64,000 nucleotides of DNA from Anthoceros angustus (Eukaryota; Streptophyta; Anthocerotopsida; Anthocerotales; Anthocerotaceae). The notes beneath the pieces were generated by a model, which was not told the origin of the DNA, ran no database searches, and saw only the letters and a list, made by a program, of their open reading frames with translations. Each line of letters begins with the position of its first letter. Position 1 is the first letter of the stretch. Location of the stretch: positions 2,294,001-2,358,000 of the forward strand of contig MU008155.1 of the NCBI GenBank assembly GCA_010909165.1, given 5' to 3'. The position numbers and the translations under genes were made by a program. Of the stretch, positions 33,373 through 44,377 are shown piece by piece.

Positions 33373-33528
33373 GCTGAACGTGCCTCGGGTTCTTTTCTCT
33401 TCATTTGCCTCTGCTGGCTTTTCATCTTCTACTAGCTAGAAGTAACGGTTCTTCTTTCCCTCACCTCCTGCCAACTGAAATGCCAATCCAGTGCTCACTA
33501 ACCATCTTAAACTGTGCAAATCGAATGC

Positions 33529-34386
33529 CTATCCCAGTAACCTACGTCTGGATGCCTCACTTACACCCATGGTTTGCATACACTTTTTGGCAAACCCCAT
33601 GGCTTGTTCGCGTTCCTCAGCGTTGAGCTCTCCTATCTCCTCTCCCTTCAAGTCTAGGATCATGCCATCTCCTCCTCGCCTGAATGCATAAGATTGTGGC
33701 GTACTTACGAAAGTCGGCCATGCCCTCCTAGCTTCACCAACTCTGTTTACTGGATAAAACGGCAGTTTGTCCATCTTCTTGACTTGGTGCGAGCACCTTT
33801 CCAGTTCCAAAATATCATCACCAGTCTTTCGTGGTGGAACCGTGAGCCTTCTGTGTTGCTTCAGCGTCTCAAATCCTGCAATATTGGTCCAATAGCTGCG
33901 AATCCTGTGTGCATAAGAGCCACACTGCACAGCATCAATAACCAACTCATTGCCGAACCATGATCGAACCTCCTCATACAGTGCTCTGACAGCCTGACGC
34001 TTGTCCAAAGCTCCACATATGTTTTCCAGTATGTACCAACATCTGGGGTTCACAAGTTGAACCTCCCTCACAACCCGCGCAACCTCAGCAGCAAGGGTAA
34101 CACCTTCGCCTTTTCCTCTTCCAGCCATTGAGAAGGTTTTACACTCCCATCCTGCGATGATCATGTCCACTGGACGGGACAGAGCTTGCAGCTGTTCCTT
34201 TCCCACGAGCTTCAGATCTGTGGGTAGCTTGCTCTGACAACCTCTCACTGTGTCTTCACTTAGCACAGATGGAAATAGCTTGCACAACCTGAGAATTCGA
34301 CTTCTGGCCACGACTCTAGCCTTTTCGTCCTTCTCCACACAGGTGTAGCTGCAAACCTTGATGCCACATTGAAGCACCGCTTCCAA
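33529..34386 (-). CDS. C5-cytosine DNA methyltransferase-like domain in a Gypsy pol
   Basis: The frame gives 285 residues. It contains EAVLQCGIKVCSYTCVEKDE (the end of motif I and motif II), then IIAGWECKTFSMAGRGKGEG, a motif IV equivalent with the catalytic Cys in a WEC context. WYILENICGALD is motif VI with its Glu-Asn, and AVQCGSYAHRIRSYWTN is a motif VIII equivalent. The order and spacing fit the catalytic half of an eukaryotic DNMT3-like enzyme, which transfers methyl from S-adenosylmethionine to cytosine. Motif I is degenerate in the upstream copy (ELCLRISSGLEAV). The domain lies downstream of a retroviral-type protease and upstream of reverse transcriptase on the same strand, so it belongs to the element. 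Cytosine methyltransferases captured by LTR elements have been reported from algae and dinoflagellates. This copy is fragmentary and probably inactive. Confidence 0.75.
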   Translation of the reverse strand: MEAVLQCGIKVCSYTCVEKDEKARVVARSRILRLCKLFPSVLSEDTVRGCQSKLPTDLKLVGKEQLQALSRPVDMIIAGWECKTFSMAGRGKGEGVTLAAEVARVVREVQLVNPRCWYILENICGALDKRQAVRALYEEVRSWFGNELVIDAVQCGSYAHRIRSYWTNIAGFETLKQHRRLTVPPRKTGDDILELERCSHQVKKMDKLPFYPVNRVGEARRAWPTFVSTPQSYAFRRGGDGMILDLKGEEIGELNAEEREQAMGFAKKCMQTMGVSEASRRRLLG

Positions 34387-35370
34387 TCCACCGATTCAGA
34401 AGCATAATTCTAACGGTGAGTACCTTGAGCTTGCTCTCCATCGCACTACCGAGTCATTGATTCGCCTTCCATCCGTCTTGGCGGGCTTCACGTTTGACAT
34501 GGATCTCTCAGGACATATGTTAGTGAGATTCCACGGGCGATTCTCCTTTCTGATTCTCTCGAACCCTTGCCTCCTCAAGGTGCTCAGAGTGCGCAATCTT
34601 CAGCACTCCCTTCCGCTCTGCGGGTTTCGGTGCCTCCTGAGAGGACAATTCCTCTGTCTCCTCCTATATCTCATGCCTATGCTCAATTTGAGCACTGGAA
34701 GCCATCCTGCTATCTGGGCCATCTCGCAGCAAGGGAAACACCTTCGCCTTTTCCTCTTCCAGCCACTGAGAAGGTTTTACACTCCCAGCCTACGATGATC
34801 ATGTCCATCGGACGGGCCGAGCTTGCACTGCCTTTTCCCACGAGCTTCAGATCTGTGGGTAGCTTGCTCTGACAACCTCTCACTGCGTCTTCACTTAGCA
34901 GAGATGGAAATAGCTTGCACAACCTGAGAATTCGACTTCTGGCCACGACTCTAGCCTTTTCGTCCTTCTCCACACAGGTGTAGCTGCAAACCTTGATGCC
35001 ACATTGAAGCACCGCTTCCAATCCACTGCTGATTCGTAAGCATAATTCTAACAGGTGAGTACCTTCAGAGCTTGCTCTCCATCGCACTACCGAGTCATTG
35101 ATTCGCCTTCCATCCGTCTTGGCGGGCTTCACGTTTGACATGGATCTCTCAGGACATATGTTAGTGAGATTCCACGGGCGATTCTCCTTTCTGCGCTGAT
35201 TCTCTCGAACCCTTGCCTCCTCAAGGTGCTCAGAGCGCGCAATCTTCAACACTCCCTTCCGCTCTGCGGGTTTCGGTGCCTCCTGAGAGGACAATTCCTC
35301 TGTCTCCTCCTATATCTCATGCCTATGCTCAATTTGAGCACTGGAAGCCATCCTGCTGTCTGGGCCATCT
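34087..35370 (-). repeat. Tandem duplication of the methyltransferase N-terminal region, about 640 bp unit
   Basis: AACACCTTCGCCTTTTCCTC occurs near 34098 and again near 34738, and further shared sequence continues to the end of each unit at CATCCTGCTATCTGGGCC or its CTGTC variant. The join near 34728 cuts the methyltransferase frame, so motifs I-IV exist twice. Differences again concentrate at CAG/CTG, for example TCTAACAGGTGAG against TCTAACGGTGAG. Confidence 0.8.
34710..35294 (-). pseudogene. Second copy of the methyltransferase N-terminal part with upstream linker
   Basis: 194 residues: a charged linker (KPAERKGVLKIARSEHLEEA, then the RRKENRPWNLTNICPERS block), then LELCLRISSGLEAVLQCGIK (motif I region), VDMIIAGWEC-equivalent MDMIIVGWECKTFSVAGRGK, and a premature end at ARWPR where the duplication joins the next unit. 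It gives the part missing from the 5' end of the frame at 33529-34386 and shows that the protease is followed by the methyltransferase. Confidence 0.7.
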
Positions 35371-35833
35371 CGCCGCAGCATGCTGGCATCCTTCACATCC
35401 CTGTCGTTCCTTCTGCCACTTTTGCTCATGTTCAGAGGAATGGTCGCAATTCGCGAGAAATCTCCTTGCTTCCACAGTGGTCGATAGAAGGCTTCTTCAT
35501 ACATTGGATCAATTCCCATGGCAGGGCCATGTGTGGCATCCGCCCCCAACAACACATCATAAGATGTAGCACAGGTCACCAAGCACCGTACCTCCATTGT
35601 GGTTGCATCCTCTGTGCCCGGCTTCAACTCGATCTTGATCGGTCTCCTGGTCATTCCCATCACCATCTCCTTCGTACCTGCAGAAGTAGTGATGCTCACA
35701 TCGCTTGGTACCAGCTTGCTACCATACAGCTTGAGAGCAGCCTGTGCACAAGCTCCCAACAATACTGGATCTACTCCAGTATCCACCAGCACATTACCAT
35801 GTGAACCTTCTTTCATCCCTCCAAAGCTATAAG
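35310..35833 (-). pseudogene. Gypsy-type aspartic protease region
   Basis: The frame at 35816-35310 contains GNVLVDTGVDPVLLG, the single-domain retropepsin active-site motif D-T-G. About 70 residues later comes YDVLLGADATHG, the typical second conserved part. The linker downstream (DRDVKDASMLRRDG) leads toward the methyltransferase region. No gag is recognised upstream (35834-36269), so the element is truncated on that side too. Confidence 0.7.
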
Positions 35834-36269
35834 TCTGTATGTAGGCTACAAATTATAGAACCTATACGGATAGAGCTTTGGACTACCTTTAGTACCAACT
35901 TTCGCACCTTGAAATTTGATTAGAATTTAAAAATGGACGGAATATGATGAAAGCATATGCAAACAGGTTGGTAACTTTCAATTGATTTTCATTCAAATTT
36001 TCATCCCTAAAAACTCTGCTTTCTTGAAAGCTCAACCAAATCTAGGCAAACCTTAAAACCTAAAAAGCACAAGATTTGGCTCAAAGCTGATCCATTTAAT
36101 TACTGTTAATTACTTTTTTTTGTCTCAAGCTAATCAGTGATTGAATCCGTGGTGATCCAACAGGTGTCTCCCGACATGTCTCCGTTCGGTCCTATGGGCA
36201 CCGTTCCCCCCAAATTGCTTTCGTTCAAATTCGTTTCTGGCTATCCCCTCACTTTTTGAAGCCTGAGCT

Positions 36270-37236
36270 ATGCCGACAGCGCAATCGTCTTTGTCGGGAA
36301 GAAGCTGCCGACATCAAACACTAGCTTGCATTTGGGAGCACGATGAAATCATTGCACTAGTGGAGGTGAAGCTGGCAGAGGCATATAGCAAAGGTGATAT
36401 TGGTACTCAAAAACACAAGTGGGTCAAAGTGCAAGAGGAATATGTAAATAAAGGCTACAACGGGAAGTCCATAAAGCAGTTGAAAAACAAGTGGAATTCT
36501 CTTGAGCGGGAAGCTAAGACGGTATTAGATTACTAGTCAGTTACCTGAGCTAGGACAGACTACTTTGACACGGTCCATGAAGACAAGGTTGAACTGAAAC
36601 AAAGAATCTGTCCACGCCTGGCTCTGAAGGTTGATCGAGAGTTTTTCGATCTCTACTTTTAGATACGGGTTGTCAAAGCGGGGTCAGGGCGACAACAAAT
36701 TCCCAAGTCACAGCTTGCCAACAGTGATGACCCTCCTCCGTCCAATCTTGAGTCGACATATGAGGAAAAAGAAGATTGATGGCCAAATGTGTCGTTCGTG
36801 TTGCAGTGGGAGCCTTCTGCTCGGGACACTTGCATGTCGCCCAATGCCGGGGATGGGAAGGAGCTAAGGTACCATACTACTTGTGGGTTTGCCTCGACTG
36901 TGTCTCCAGCTGTGGGGAGTAGGAAGAGGAGAAGGAGGTGTATATACAGCGGTAACACGAGCAGGTTTCAGCCCAAGCTATGGCAGGTGTATAAGTGGGA
37001 CTTCGTCATCAACCAAATGATGGGAAAGGATGTGGAGTTTGGGATCGGGCTGTGCACTGATCAGGATCGGAAGAACATCTTCCCCTACTCTGTGTGGCTG
37101 GGAGACCAGAGCAATAGGTGGGTGTTGGAGGGGCAAGGCAGGTTCTGACACAACAAGACGCACTCCCTCAACTGGTGGGTGGTGAGTGAAAACTGTTCTG
37201 TGGAATTGAAAAAACTGTTCCATGAAATGAGACGTT
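36270..37236 (+). pseudogene. Myb/SANT-like DNA-binding protein, decayed
   Basis: The first frame (36270-36536) has a trihelix/Myb-like layout: WEHDEIIALVEVK, then KWVKVQEEY, NKGYNGKSIKQLKNKWNSL and a final EREAKTV. After the stop at 36534 related frames go on with LKVDREFFDLYF and, at 36789-37148, WQVYKWDFVINQMMG and DRKNIFPYSVWLGDQ, separated by stops. Such Myb-like proteins are either plant trihelix factors or the accessory protein of Harbinger elements. The stop codons and absence of obvious introns favour a decayed transposon-related gene. Confidence 0.45.
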
Positions 37237-39381
37237 TGCTCTGATTCCCATCGAATAACACACCGTCCAATGCAACTGTTTCACTATTTGGTAAATTAAT
37301 CTATTCGAAGTTACTTCTAGAAAGTTGTATATGTGTTTGAATACCCAATTATTTATGATTTTGTTCACACACATTTCGCCAATTGAAATCTGAAATGAAA
37401 ACTGGATTTGTCATGTTGTGTGACACTAATCTCTGCACTTGGGTTTAGTGTTGGATTAGCATTAATTAATCTAATTATTTATCTTTAAATAAGTAATTAT
37501 TATTAATTAATCTAAATTTTTATGTTAATTAAGCATTGATTAGTGTTAATTAAAAATGGTTAGCAATAGCTAAGTAGATAAGCATAAGTAATATGCTTTA
37601 GCATATTTCTTGCATATTATAGTGTATTCTTAGGATATTTCCGGCATATATTGATGCTAATAGGATATCGTAGGAATATGCCGATGCCAAGGGCTAGTAT
37701 TTATAGACCCTTTCACAGAGGACAAGCTCAGATCATAGCTTGTCCTCTAGATATGCAATGCAAGAGTGTTGTGAGGAGGCCAAAGTTATGACTTCGAGAG
37801 CGGTGTGCGAGGAATTTGCATGTGGTTCTTGTGGTGAGAGTGTGTTTGTGCCACAACGTGCAAGCTACTCTCTTCTATGTTATTAGTTTGCACCTATACT
37901 TGCATATTAGATTTGTTTTGCTTGGTTGTTTGTTGAGGAAGTGTTTATATAAATACAAGTGCTTACCTCTTGCGACAATGTACAAATCAAATTAGAACAA
38001 AATCAATTCCAAATTAGCTCTCAAGTCAGCTCTCAAGTCAGGTCTTAAGCTTTCGATGTAAAATCTTGCCTAAAGTTTAGTCCGTAAGGGTCAATGAACT
38101 CTTGGCTTCACATAATATGTACCATATTGTATGCCAGCTATGAAATATGTTGGCAAGGTGTCACTAGAAAGTAATGCCACCAAAATACTTGGCAAGGTAT
38201 TAGCAGGAAGTAGTGGCACCAGACGTCTTCCCATATTAGCAGCGGCTTGAATAATGTGGTTCAAGAAGCCATAAAAATACAAGAGCCAATATCCTGATTG
38301 GAATCCAATATAGTGGCTTGAACACTGGCGTCCACCACGAAGCCATCTAAAATACAAGACCCAACATGATGATTGGAATCCAATATTTTTGAAATACTAA
38401 TTTATCTATTCATAAAATATAATTTAAAGTGAACAAAAGACCATAATTGAAGCGCAATGCAAGACGTAACTTCACTCCCGCTTCGCTTCGACCACATGAA
38501 ATGAGCGCGCACACAATGAAACATGAAACCCTACGACGGGCCTGGGGTAGATATCAGAATTTTTGGTAACGATGCCCTGCCCGGCTTCTGCAAAGCCGCT
38601 CACCGCCCGTGGGAAACTTACACGAGGCAGTGAACTTTGAAGCGGACCGACATGATTAGGGTTTAGGGACTGTCATGCCAATGTGACACGGATTTCACCC
38701 GGGTTGAAACCGGTCTGAATGGGGTTGCCATACACGCGCGAACCCACACATGGGCCCCGGCTGCAGCACATTGGACAGCTCGATTTCGATATGGCACGGT
38801 TGGAGTGTCAGAGTCTCACAGTATACGGTAGTCATGGAAAACTGACCCGCAATTGCAGCATCTGAAGATCCCGTATTTGCAGCACTTGAGTCGGATTTCG
38901 AAGCTGTGTAGTCTAGACAGGTGTGGTCCGGTCTGGGACTGTGGCCCTCCAGGGTGGGATGCAATGGTCGGCGCAAAGCGTAATCGGACAAGGAAGCAGA
39001 ATATATCTGCTACCCCAGATCAAGCAATGCGCTGAACGAAACAGTCGTCTCATTTGCATAGGCAATGGATCTACTTTGGAGGTCCAGGGCAGTACTCACC
39101 ACTATAAATGAACAAATAGTAAAAACGTATCTCAGAATATACAAAGTTCAGTGAAATGAACCCGACTCACAAAGCCCCACTGCTTCATATTTACTGAACC
39201 TGTGGAGGTGCAGCCACAACACTCGCTTGTCAACGGGACTCCATACAGCATGAGCTATTCCACCACGGCCTCAAATACTCCCCGCTCCGTACAACTTGCC
39301 TTGTACCGGACCAAGAAAACCAAAAAATCTACAATCCCACGCCATTTCTGATGACAAAAATCGGATGTGCTAAGGAGTGCA
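37237..39381. other. Gene-free AT-rich stretch, possible solo LTR at 37448-38100
   Basis: No coding frame is supported. From about 37448 (TGTTGGATTAGC) the sequence is very AT-rich, then shows a TATTTATAGACCC promoter-like box near 37699 and a downstream GC-richer part, a layout seen in plant LTRs. A partner LTR, PBS or target duplication was not found, so the solo-LTR idea is weak. A short imperfect direct repeat lies near 38165-38220. Confidence 0.25.
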
Positions 39382-41608
39382 TTACACTACGACACCCACA
39401 ACAGATATGAACATGACTCCAAGTGCTTTGTACGACAAAGCTTTTAACTCCTTCTTCAGCCGGGCTACCTGTTGGCTATCCCTTGCCTTCGTTGCGAGAC
39501 TGATACAATCGTTTTTCAGACTGAGAATCACCTTTCTCAAGCTGCGCATAGCGGCAGCCAACCACAACAGGCATACTCCTCGGATGATAATGATTAGCTT
39601 GCCGTTGTCGAATACAGCGTTGACACACAGCATGCGAGAAGCCACGTAGAGAATCATGGCCAGCCCACCCCCCGCGAGCCCAACTGCAAATTGATTCAGA
39701 CATACAGCCAGCTCCTGCGCATACTCTTTCCTCATTGCCAACAGAAACTCCGCATTAGAGCATTTCGTCTGCACGAAAGGCTGTCCCAGAAGGAAATCCA
39801 ACACCTGCAGGGGATTGTTGTGGAAAAGGTCTCTTGGTTTCATGGTGGCCCTCCGTCCGTGTACTTTCGCTTCTCCCTTCACAGCTGCTCTTGCAACCCT
39901 TTTGTTTGGCGACCTAAGCAAACCACAGAACCAGCTTTAGCCGACTTGAGAGAAGAAACTGGAACGTATTGGACACAAATTTTGGGGACCTTCTGAGCTA
40001 GGCAGACCAATCAGAAAAGAAAGCCAGGGAAATGTCACACCTTTTGGTCCCACTGACTCTGTCAGATGTCTTCGCTGCAGCCAATCTCTTGGCACCCATC
40101 ACCTTTAACTTTGCAGCCCTGAAGCGAGACATATGAGAGAGCCATCAGAACTTGTCTGATGCAAACAATCCATGACCTACTTTGAAAACCAAAATTTTGA
40201 CAGCACCGAGCCCCGGACAAGTCTGAAAAGCTTCAAAACCTGCACCCATGTAAAACAACTGTTCTTCACATGGTTGAACGGTTGTTTTTACAAGCTGTCC
40301 CCTAACGAGTTAGCACAAACCTTGATGTTGCACGATCGACATGTACAGCTGGCTTCTCGTTGTCTTGGAGTGGCAGCCATATGAATGCTGTAGATGATTG
40401 AAAAGCTGCCAGTGGAGCTTGCCGACTATTTGAGTTGTCCAGTTCACTCTGTCTTATCAACTCCAGCACACCTTCCCGCCGAGGAGCTTCAAATAGCTTT
40501 TGATGAGTTCCCGCAGACAGTGCTGGATGTCGTGCATAGACCTGAACTTCATCTCTCCTTGGTCTGGCCTGCTGAGAAAAGAAAGGCATAGTTCCCCAAT
40601 CCACCATTTCAAAGCTGGGAGCCTGCAGCCTTGAAATGGAATTGGTTTCCAGCCAACCTTGATACCGTGTGCCAGGCCTGCCAGCTCGTATTCCACCTCC
40701 AAGGCCATAGATCCCATCGGACCTCTGCCACACGCCCGCAGTCTCCGATGTACTGACAGGCGTGAAGGAGGCACTCCTCCTTGCTTGCGGGGCTACAGAG
40801 TGAGCAAGATCCTTGAGCATTTCATTCATCATAGCCCATCGAGGAACTGTTCCAGCACTTCCGCTGTAAAAAGTGGGCCCAGAGTGAGAAAACTCTGCTA
40901 TCCCTAAGAGCTCCTGACAGACCGCAGAGGCTCGGTTGAAGTGAGACGCGTCGTTTGCTCCGTCAAATATGAAAGACACCAACCTATCCCAAGCCAACAC
41001 CTGGTCCACCTTACCAAACCTGAAGACAAGAGATCCATCTCGTTCCTCTGCAAAAGGCGAGTGTCAGACTCTCATCTCAACCATATCACCCCCACCGAAA
41101 GCTCTTCAACCTGCAGTGCTTACCATCTATATCCACGAGAAACACAAAGCTGGGAGCACTCGGTGCTGAAGCATCCGATGAAGCCGACACTTTATAGCGT
41201 GCACCCTCTTCTGCCGCCGAACGATTTCTCCATCTGGAGTATAAAGTATCACTACTCCTAGACTTCACTGACTTATTCGACTTGCACACTAGACTTCCCA
41301 CGGGGGTTTGGTCGCTGTACGCTGACCGCAGCCACTTGTGTCCAGAGATCCCAGCGCTCTGCAAAAAGGCGGATTCCACCACAACGTTTGCACATCAGCA
41401 AGACCGTCACAAACCGAGCTAGAACTTCAAAAATCCCGTCCAGGGAACATGTTCCAAACAGTCCAGCAACACCAGTAACAATTAGCCCCAGGCAGGTCAG
41501 AATCCCGAAGAGACAACAGGAGAATTCGTAGAACGGGAAGCACCTCGTAAGTCCCTCTGACCGCGAACGCGATAGGCTCCCGGCCTGGCTCCAAACTGGA
41601 GCTAGCAT
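39382..41608 (-). CDS. Unrecognised multi-exon membrane protein
   Basis: At least five coding blocks read on the minus strand. The first has a hydrophobic, Cys-containing segment (FPFYEFSCCLFGILTCLGLI, then VTGVAGLFG) from an ATG at 41608; another ATG at 41666 opens a different frame. The block ending near 41117 (SAPSFVFLVDID) joins in phase, at GTAAGC and TTTTGCAG signals, to a block from about 41057 reading SLVFRFGKVDQVLAWDRLV and FYSGSAGTVPRWAMMNEMLK. A basic block follows (AAKLKVMGAKRLAAAKTSDR), then the last exon (to 39382) with RDLFHNNPLQVLDFLLGQPF and two hydrophobic stretches (VGLAGGGLAMILYVA and LIIIIRGVCLLWLAA) before a C-terminal hydrophobic LGVMFISVVGVVV. I know no family for it. 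Multiple membrane segments and a soluble middle are all that can be said. Confidence 0.5.
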
Positions 41609-41686
41609 TTCCGGAGCAGACGCAGGTGCTCGCGCCAGGGCTGGGGAGCCGCATAACGGCGGCCATGAGCGCAAATCCTTCCTCAC

Positions 41687-42689
41687 TCCCGCTGTGGCAG
41701 ATCCGAATTCAGGACGAACGGCACGGGCGCGAGGCGGTTGTCATCTGTGCGCCACATGCTCCAGTCTGCCCGGCAGGGCAGCGCCCTGTGTTTTTGCCGC
41801 CATTTCATGGACCCCACTAGTGTTCAAGGACACAGAGCGCTACGTCAAGAACTGAGCAGGTGAGCATCCAGACGAAGCAGCCGCTGCTGTGACGGAAGAG
41901 GTTGCAGACACAGCGCAGCAGAGCGCAGGACAGAGCCCGCCACGGTCGCATCTACTTCGCGCCCTGGATGAACAAGAGCTCGCACGCAGGAAGCTCCACC
42001 AACCAAGCGCCCGGGCTTCCGCACCACTACAACCAGGTTGTCGCCGAGCGGGCCCGACAGGGCACACGGGACGGGACGGAACGGAACGGAACATAACGGG
42101 ACGGGACGAGGATCCGACGGACTAGTTCCAGACGGCACTAATTGGCATCGGACCGCGGGCGCGGGTGGCGACCTCGACCCTGTCCGACGACACTTCAATT
42201 TACACCGCGGCAAGTTGTCAAGACTCGACCAAGGACTTTTGGCGCGGATCTCACCTAGGGAACCTTGAGCTTCACACAAGGAATATCTAGCGCGCCACTG
42301 CCCTTGCCAGCCTAGCATTTCAATTTCAGCGGGCCCAGGAAGTTTGAATCCGAATTTCTGACCACCTGTTGGCTATGGCCTACCGCAACCGTTTAGGTAT
42401 GAAATTATTACTTTTCTACTAGCTATCCGCACTATTCTCGTCGGGGCTGACTCCGAATCATAGCCTCCCGGAAATACGCATGCCTTGCTCCCTAAGCTTT
42501 GTCCATACAAAATTCACGCGACCGATACGAAGGGAGCTTTCTATTGGATGGCGTGATCTCATCCGATTTTATTTACATCTAGCTTTTCAGCCTTTCTTCA
42601 AATGGCTATGGCATAGGGAAGGAAGTGCCGGACATCGCCTTCGAGGGGCCCGATGACATGTAATTTATAATATTACTCGCTTTGCCTCT
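41687..42689. other. Intergenic, no gene seen
   Basis: Overlapping frames of 60-157 codons on both strands near 41840-42320 look like GC-rich chance frames. A short tandem CGGGACGGGACGGAACGGAAC run lies near 42069-42110 and explains part of them. Confidence 0.4.
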
Positions 42690-42865
42690 CGGGCTATTGT
42701 GAGCATTTTTCCTACACGTTCTTCTTCGGGCTCGCCGTTGGCTGGCTCCAATATGCAAGAATAGATGGCGACGCCTTTTGGGCTATTGTAAGCATTTTCC
42801 CTACACGTTCTTCTTCTGGCTCGCCGCTAGCTGGCTCCAATATGCAAAAATAGATCGCGCCGCCA
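42690..42865. repeat. 89-bp tandem duplication
   Basis: GGGCTATTGT starts at 42691 and again at 42780, and both units continue with CCTACACGTTCTTCTTC and TGGCTCCAATATGCAA. The units differ at about ten positions. Confidence 0.8.
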
Positions 42866-43153
42866 TCCATTCCTTCACCTCCCTCCTCGCCTGATTACCT
42901 TGGTTCCGCTACGACCATTATTACATTTTGCGTATGTAGGATCAGCATGCCAACGCCATAAAAATAATAGTTACTCTCTGTGTATTGGATGAGACTTGGT
43001 TCATACCATTCCACCCTAAACCTTACCGGATGTGACTGCATGTGGAGCTAGACATGCCCAATTTTGCCATCGATGGCACATAGCACATCTAGGTGGAAGA
43101 GCGCACAGCCGGCATAAGTTAGCTCGGTGGTGGAGGTGGTGAGAGGTGGGCCA

Positions 43154-43200
43154 GGCGCGAAGAAGAAGAAGAAGAAGAAGAATTTTATTTAAGTACAGGT
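43154..43200 (-). repeat. Tail of the TTC-tailed repeat family
   Basis: Seven GAA units followed by GAATTTTATTTAAGTACA match the inverted tails at 2842 and, reversed, at 1297-1326. Only the tail is recognisable; the body was probably truncated on insertion or has diverged. Confidence 0.55.
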
Positions 43201-44285
43201 CAGGCATTCGAAGGTAGAGCTGGTGGAGCTACATCGCAAGAGTGAAGACAATTTTGCTTCAACTTTAAATCAATTCATCACTCTTTTCGAGAACACGACA
43301 GGCTTGCGATTGAGCTCATTAGAAAGACGATAAACGCCCGATATGCGAACCAAGAAGTTGCACTAACATCAAGAGAATGTAATAAGAACCAACAGCACCG
43401 TCAAGTAGATCACACCGAGACCCAAGCCTTCACAGGACTTCATGGTGTTTTTTCTAGCCCCGTATCTCCTCCTTTTATGTATTCAAGGTCATATTGGTAA
43501 GAAAATGCTAAGTCGTCTGCTTGATATTTCAAGACACCTACATCAAACCTTACATCGAAGGGAAAACAAAGGACTTCATCAACGATCAAGGAAGAATCTT
43601 TAGGTCAAGGAGAATCCATAGTCAAAGTAAAGAGCACTGCAGCAAGCCAATAGGTACAAGAGTGGACTTAAATTACATCATACAACTGACCTCATTCATA
43701 TTCGTGGGTCAATGGAAGATGAGTTCAATCGTCAACTAAAACAAGGTAGACCTAGAAATCATTTTTGTTCTTCTCTAAGCCGTAAACCCTAAACATTGCG
43801 TTCTAATGTTTAACTCTTTGATTGCATCTTCAATCCAAGCATCATTCAAATCATCCTTATATGTGATACAAATATTATAAAGCACTAAGGAAGTGGAAAC
43901 TATAATAGATAGTCTACGAGCAAGTGATGAATAATTAATAATCCAATAAAATATGCCACCTTGTCTTCAATATGCCAAATGCTATGATCGACCGGATATA
44001 CACCATATATTTGCAATGGTCCCCAATAAATCAACAAAAATTAACTTGAGAATAGCAACAACAACACATGTGTCCAAAGGGAGTGCTTTCATGGCATAAG
44101 TATCCTATTTTTTCACATGTGATGTCACCTACTGACATATGTACTCAAAATGTGGAACCACTAACATGCAAAAACATATTGAGCATTTTTATTTAAGATA
44201 AGCAGAATGTCACCGCCGTCCCACTCCTCCCACACGGCCACCACTCCTCTCAGACTCATGCACACATATCGCGTAAGCTCACTTG
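43201..44285. other. Gene-free stretch
   Basis: AT-rich sequence with no supported frame. The last part borders the hAT-like remnant and may be its 5' region. Confidence 0.4.
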
Positions 44286-44332
44286 ACACTCGCGTGCTAA
44301 CCCAGGTAAGAGTTGGGTTAGCACGCGAGTGT
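44286..44332. repeat. Perfect 19-bp inverted repeat
   Basis: ACACTCGCGTGCTAACCCA (44286-44304) and its exact complement (44314-44332) are separated by nine bases (GGTAAGAGT), forming a strong hairpin just upstream of the hAT-like frame. Confidence 0.85.
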
Positions 44333-44377
44333 AACTCTCTTCCCACTCTTCAAGCTTGGGTAAAAGTTGGCAGTCAA

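Noticed and set aside
41840-42318. Overlapping frames of up to 157 codons on both strands
   Set aside because: GC-rich repeats (GGACGGGACGG type) open both strands; no domain and no splice support.
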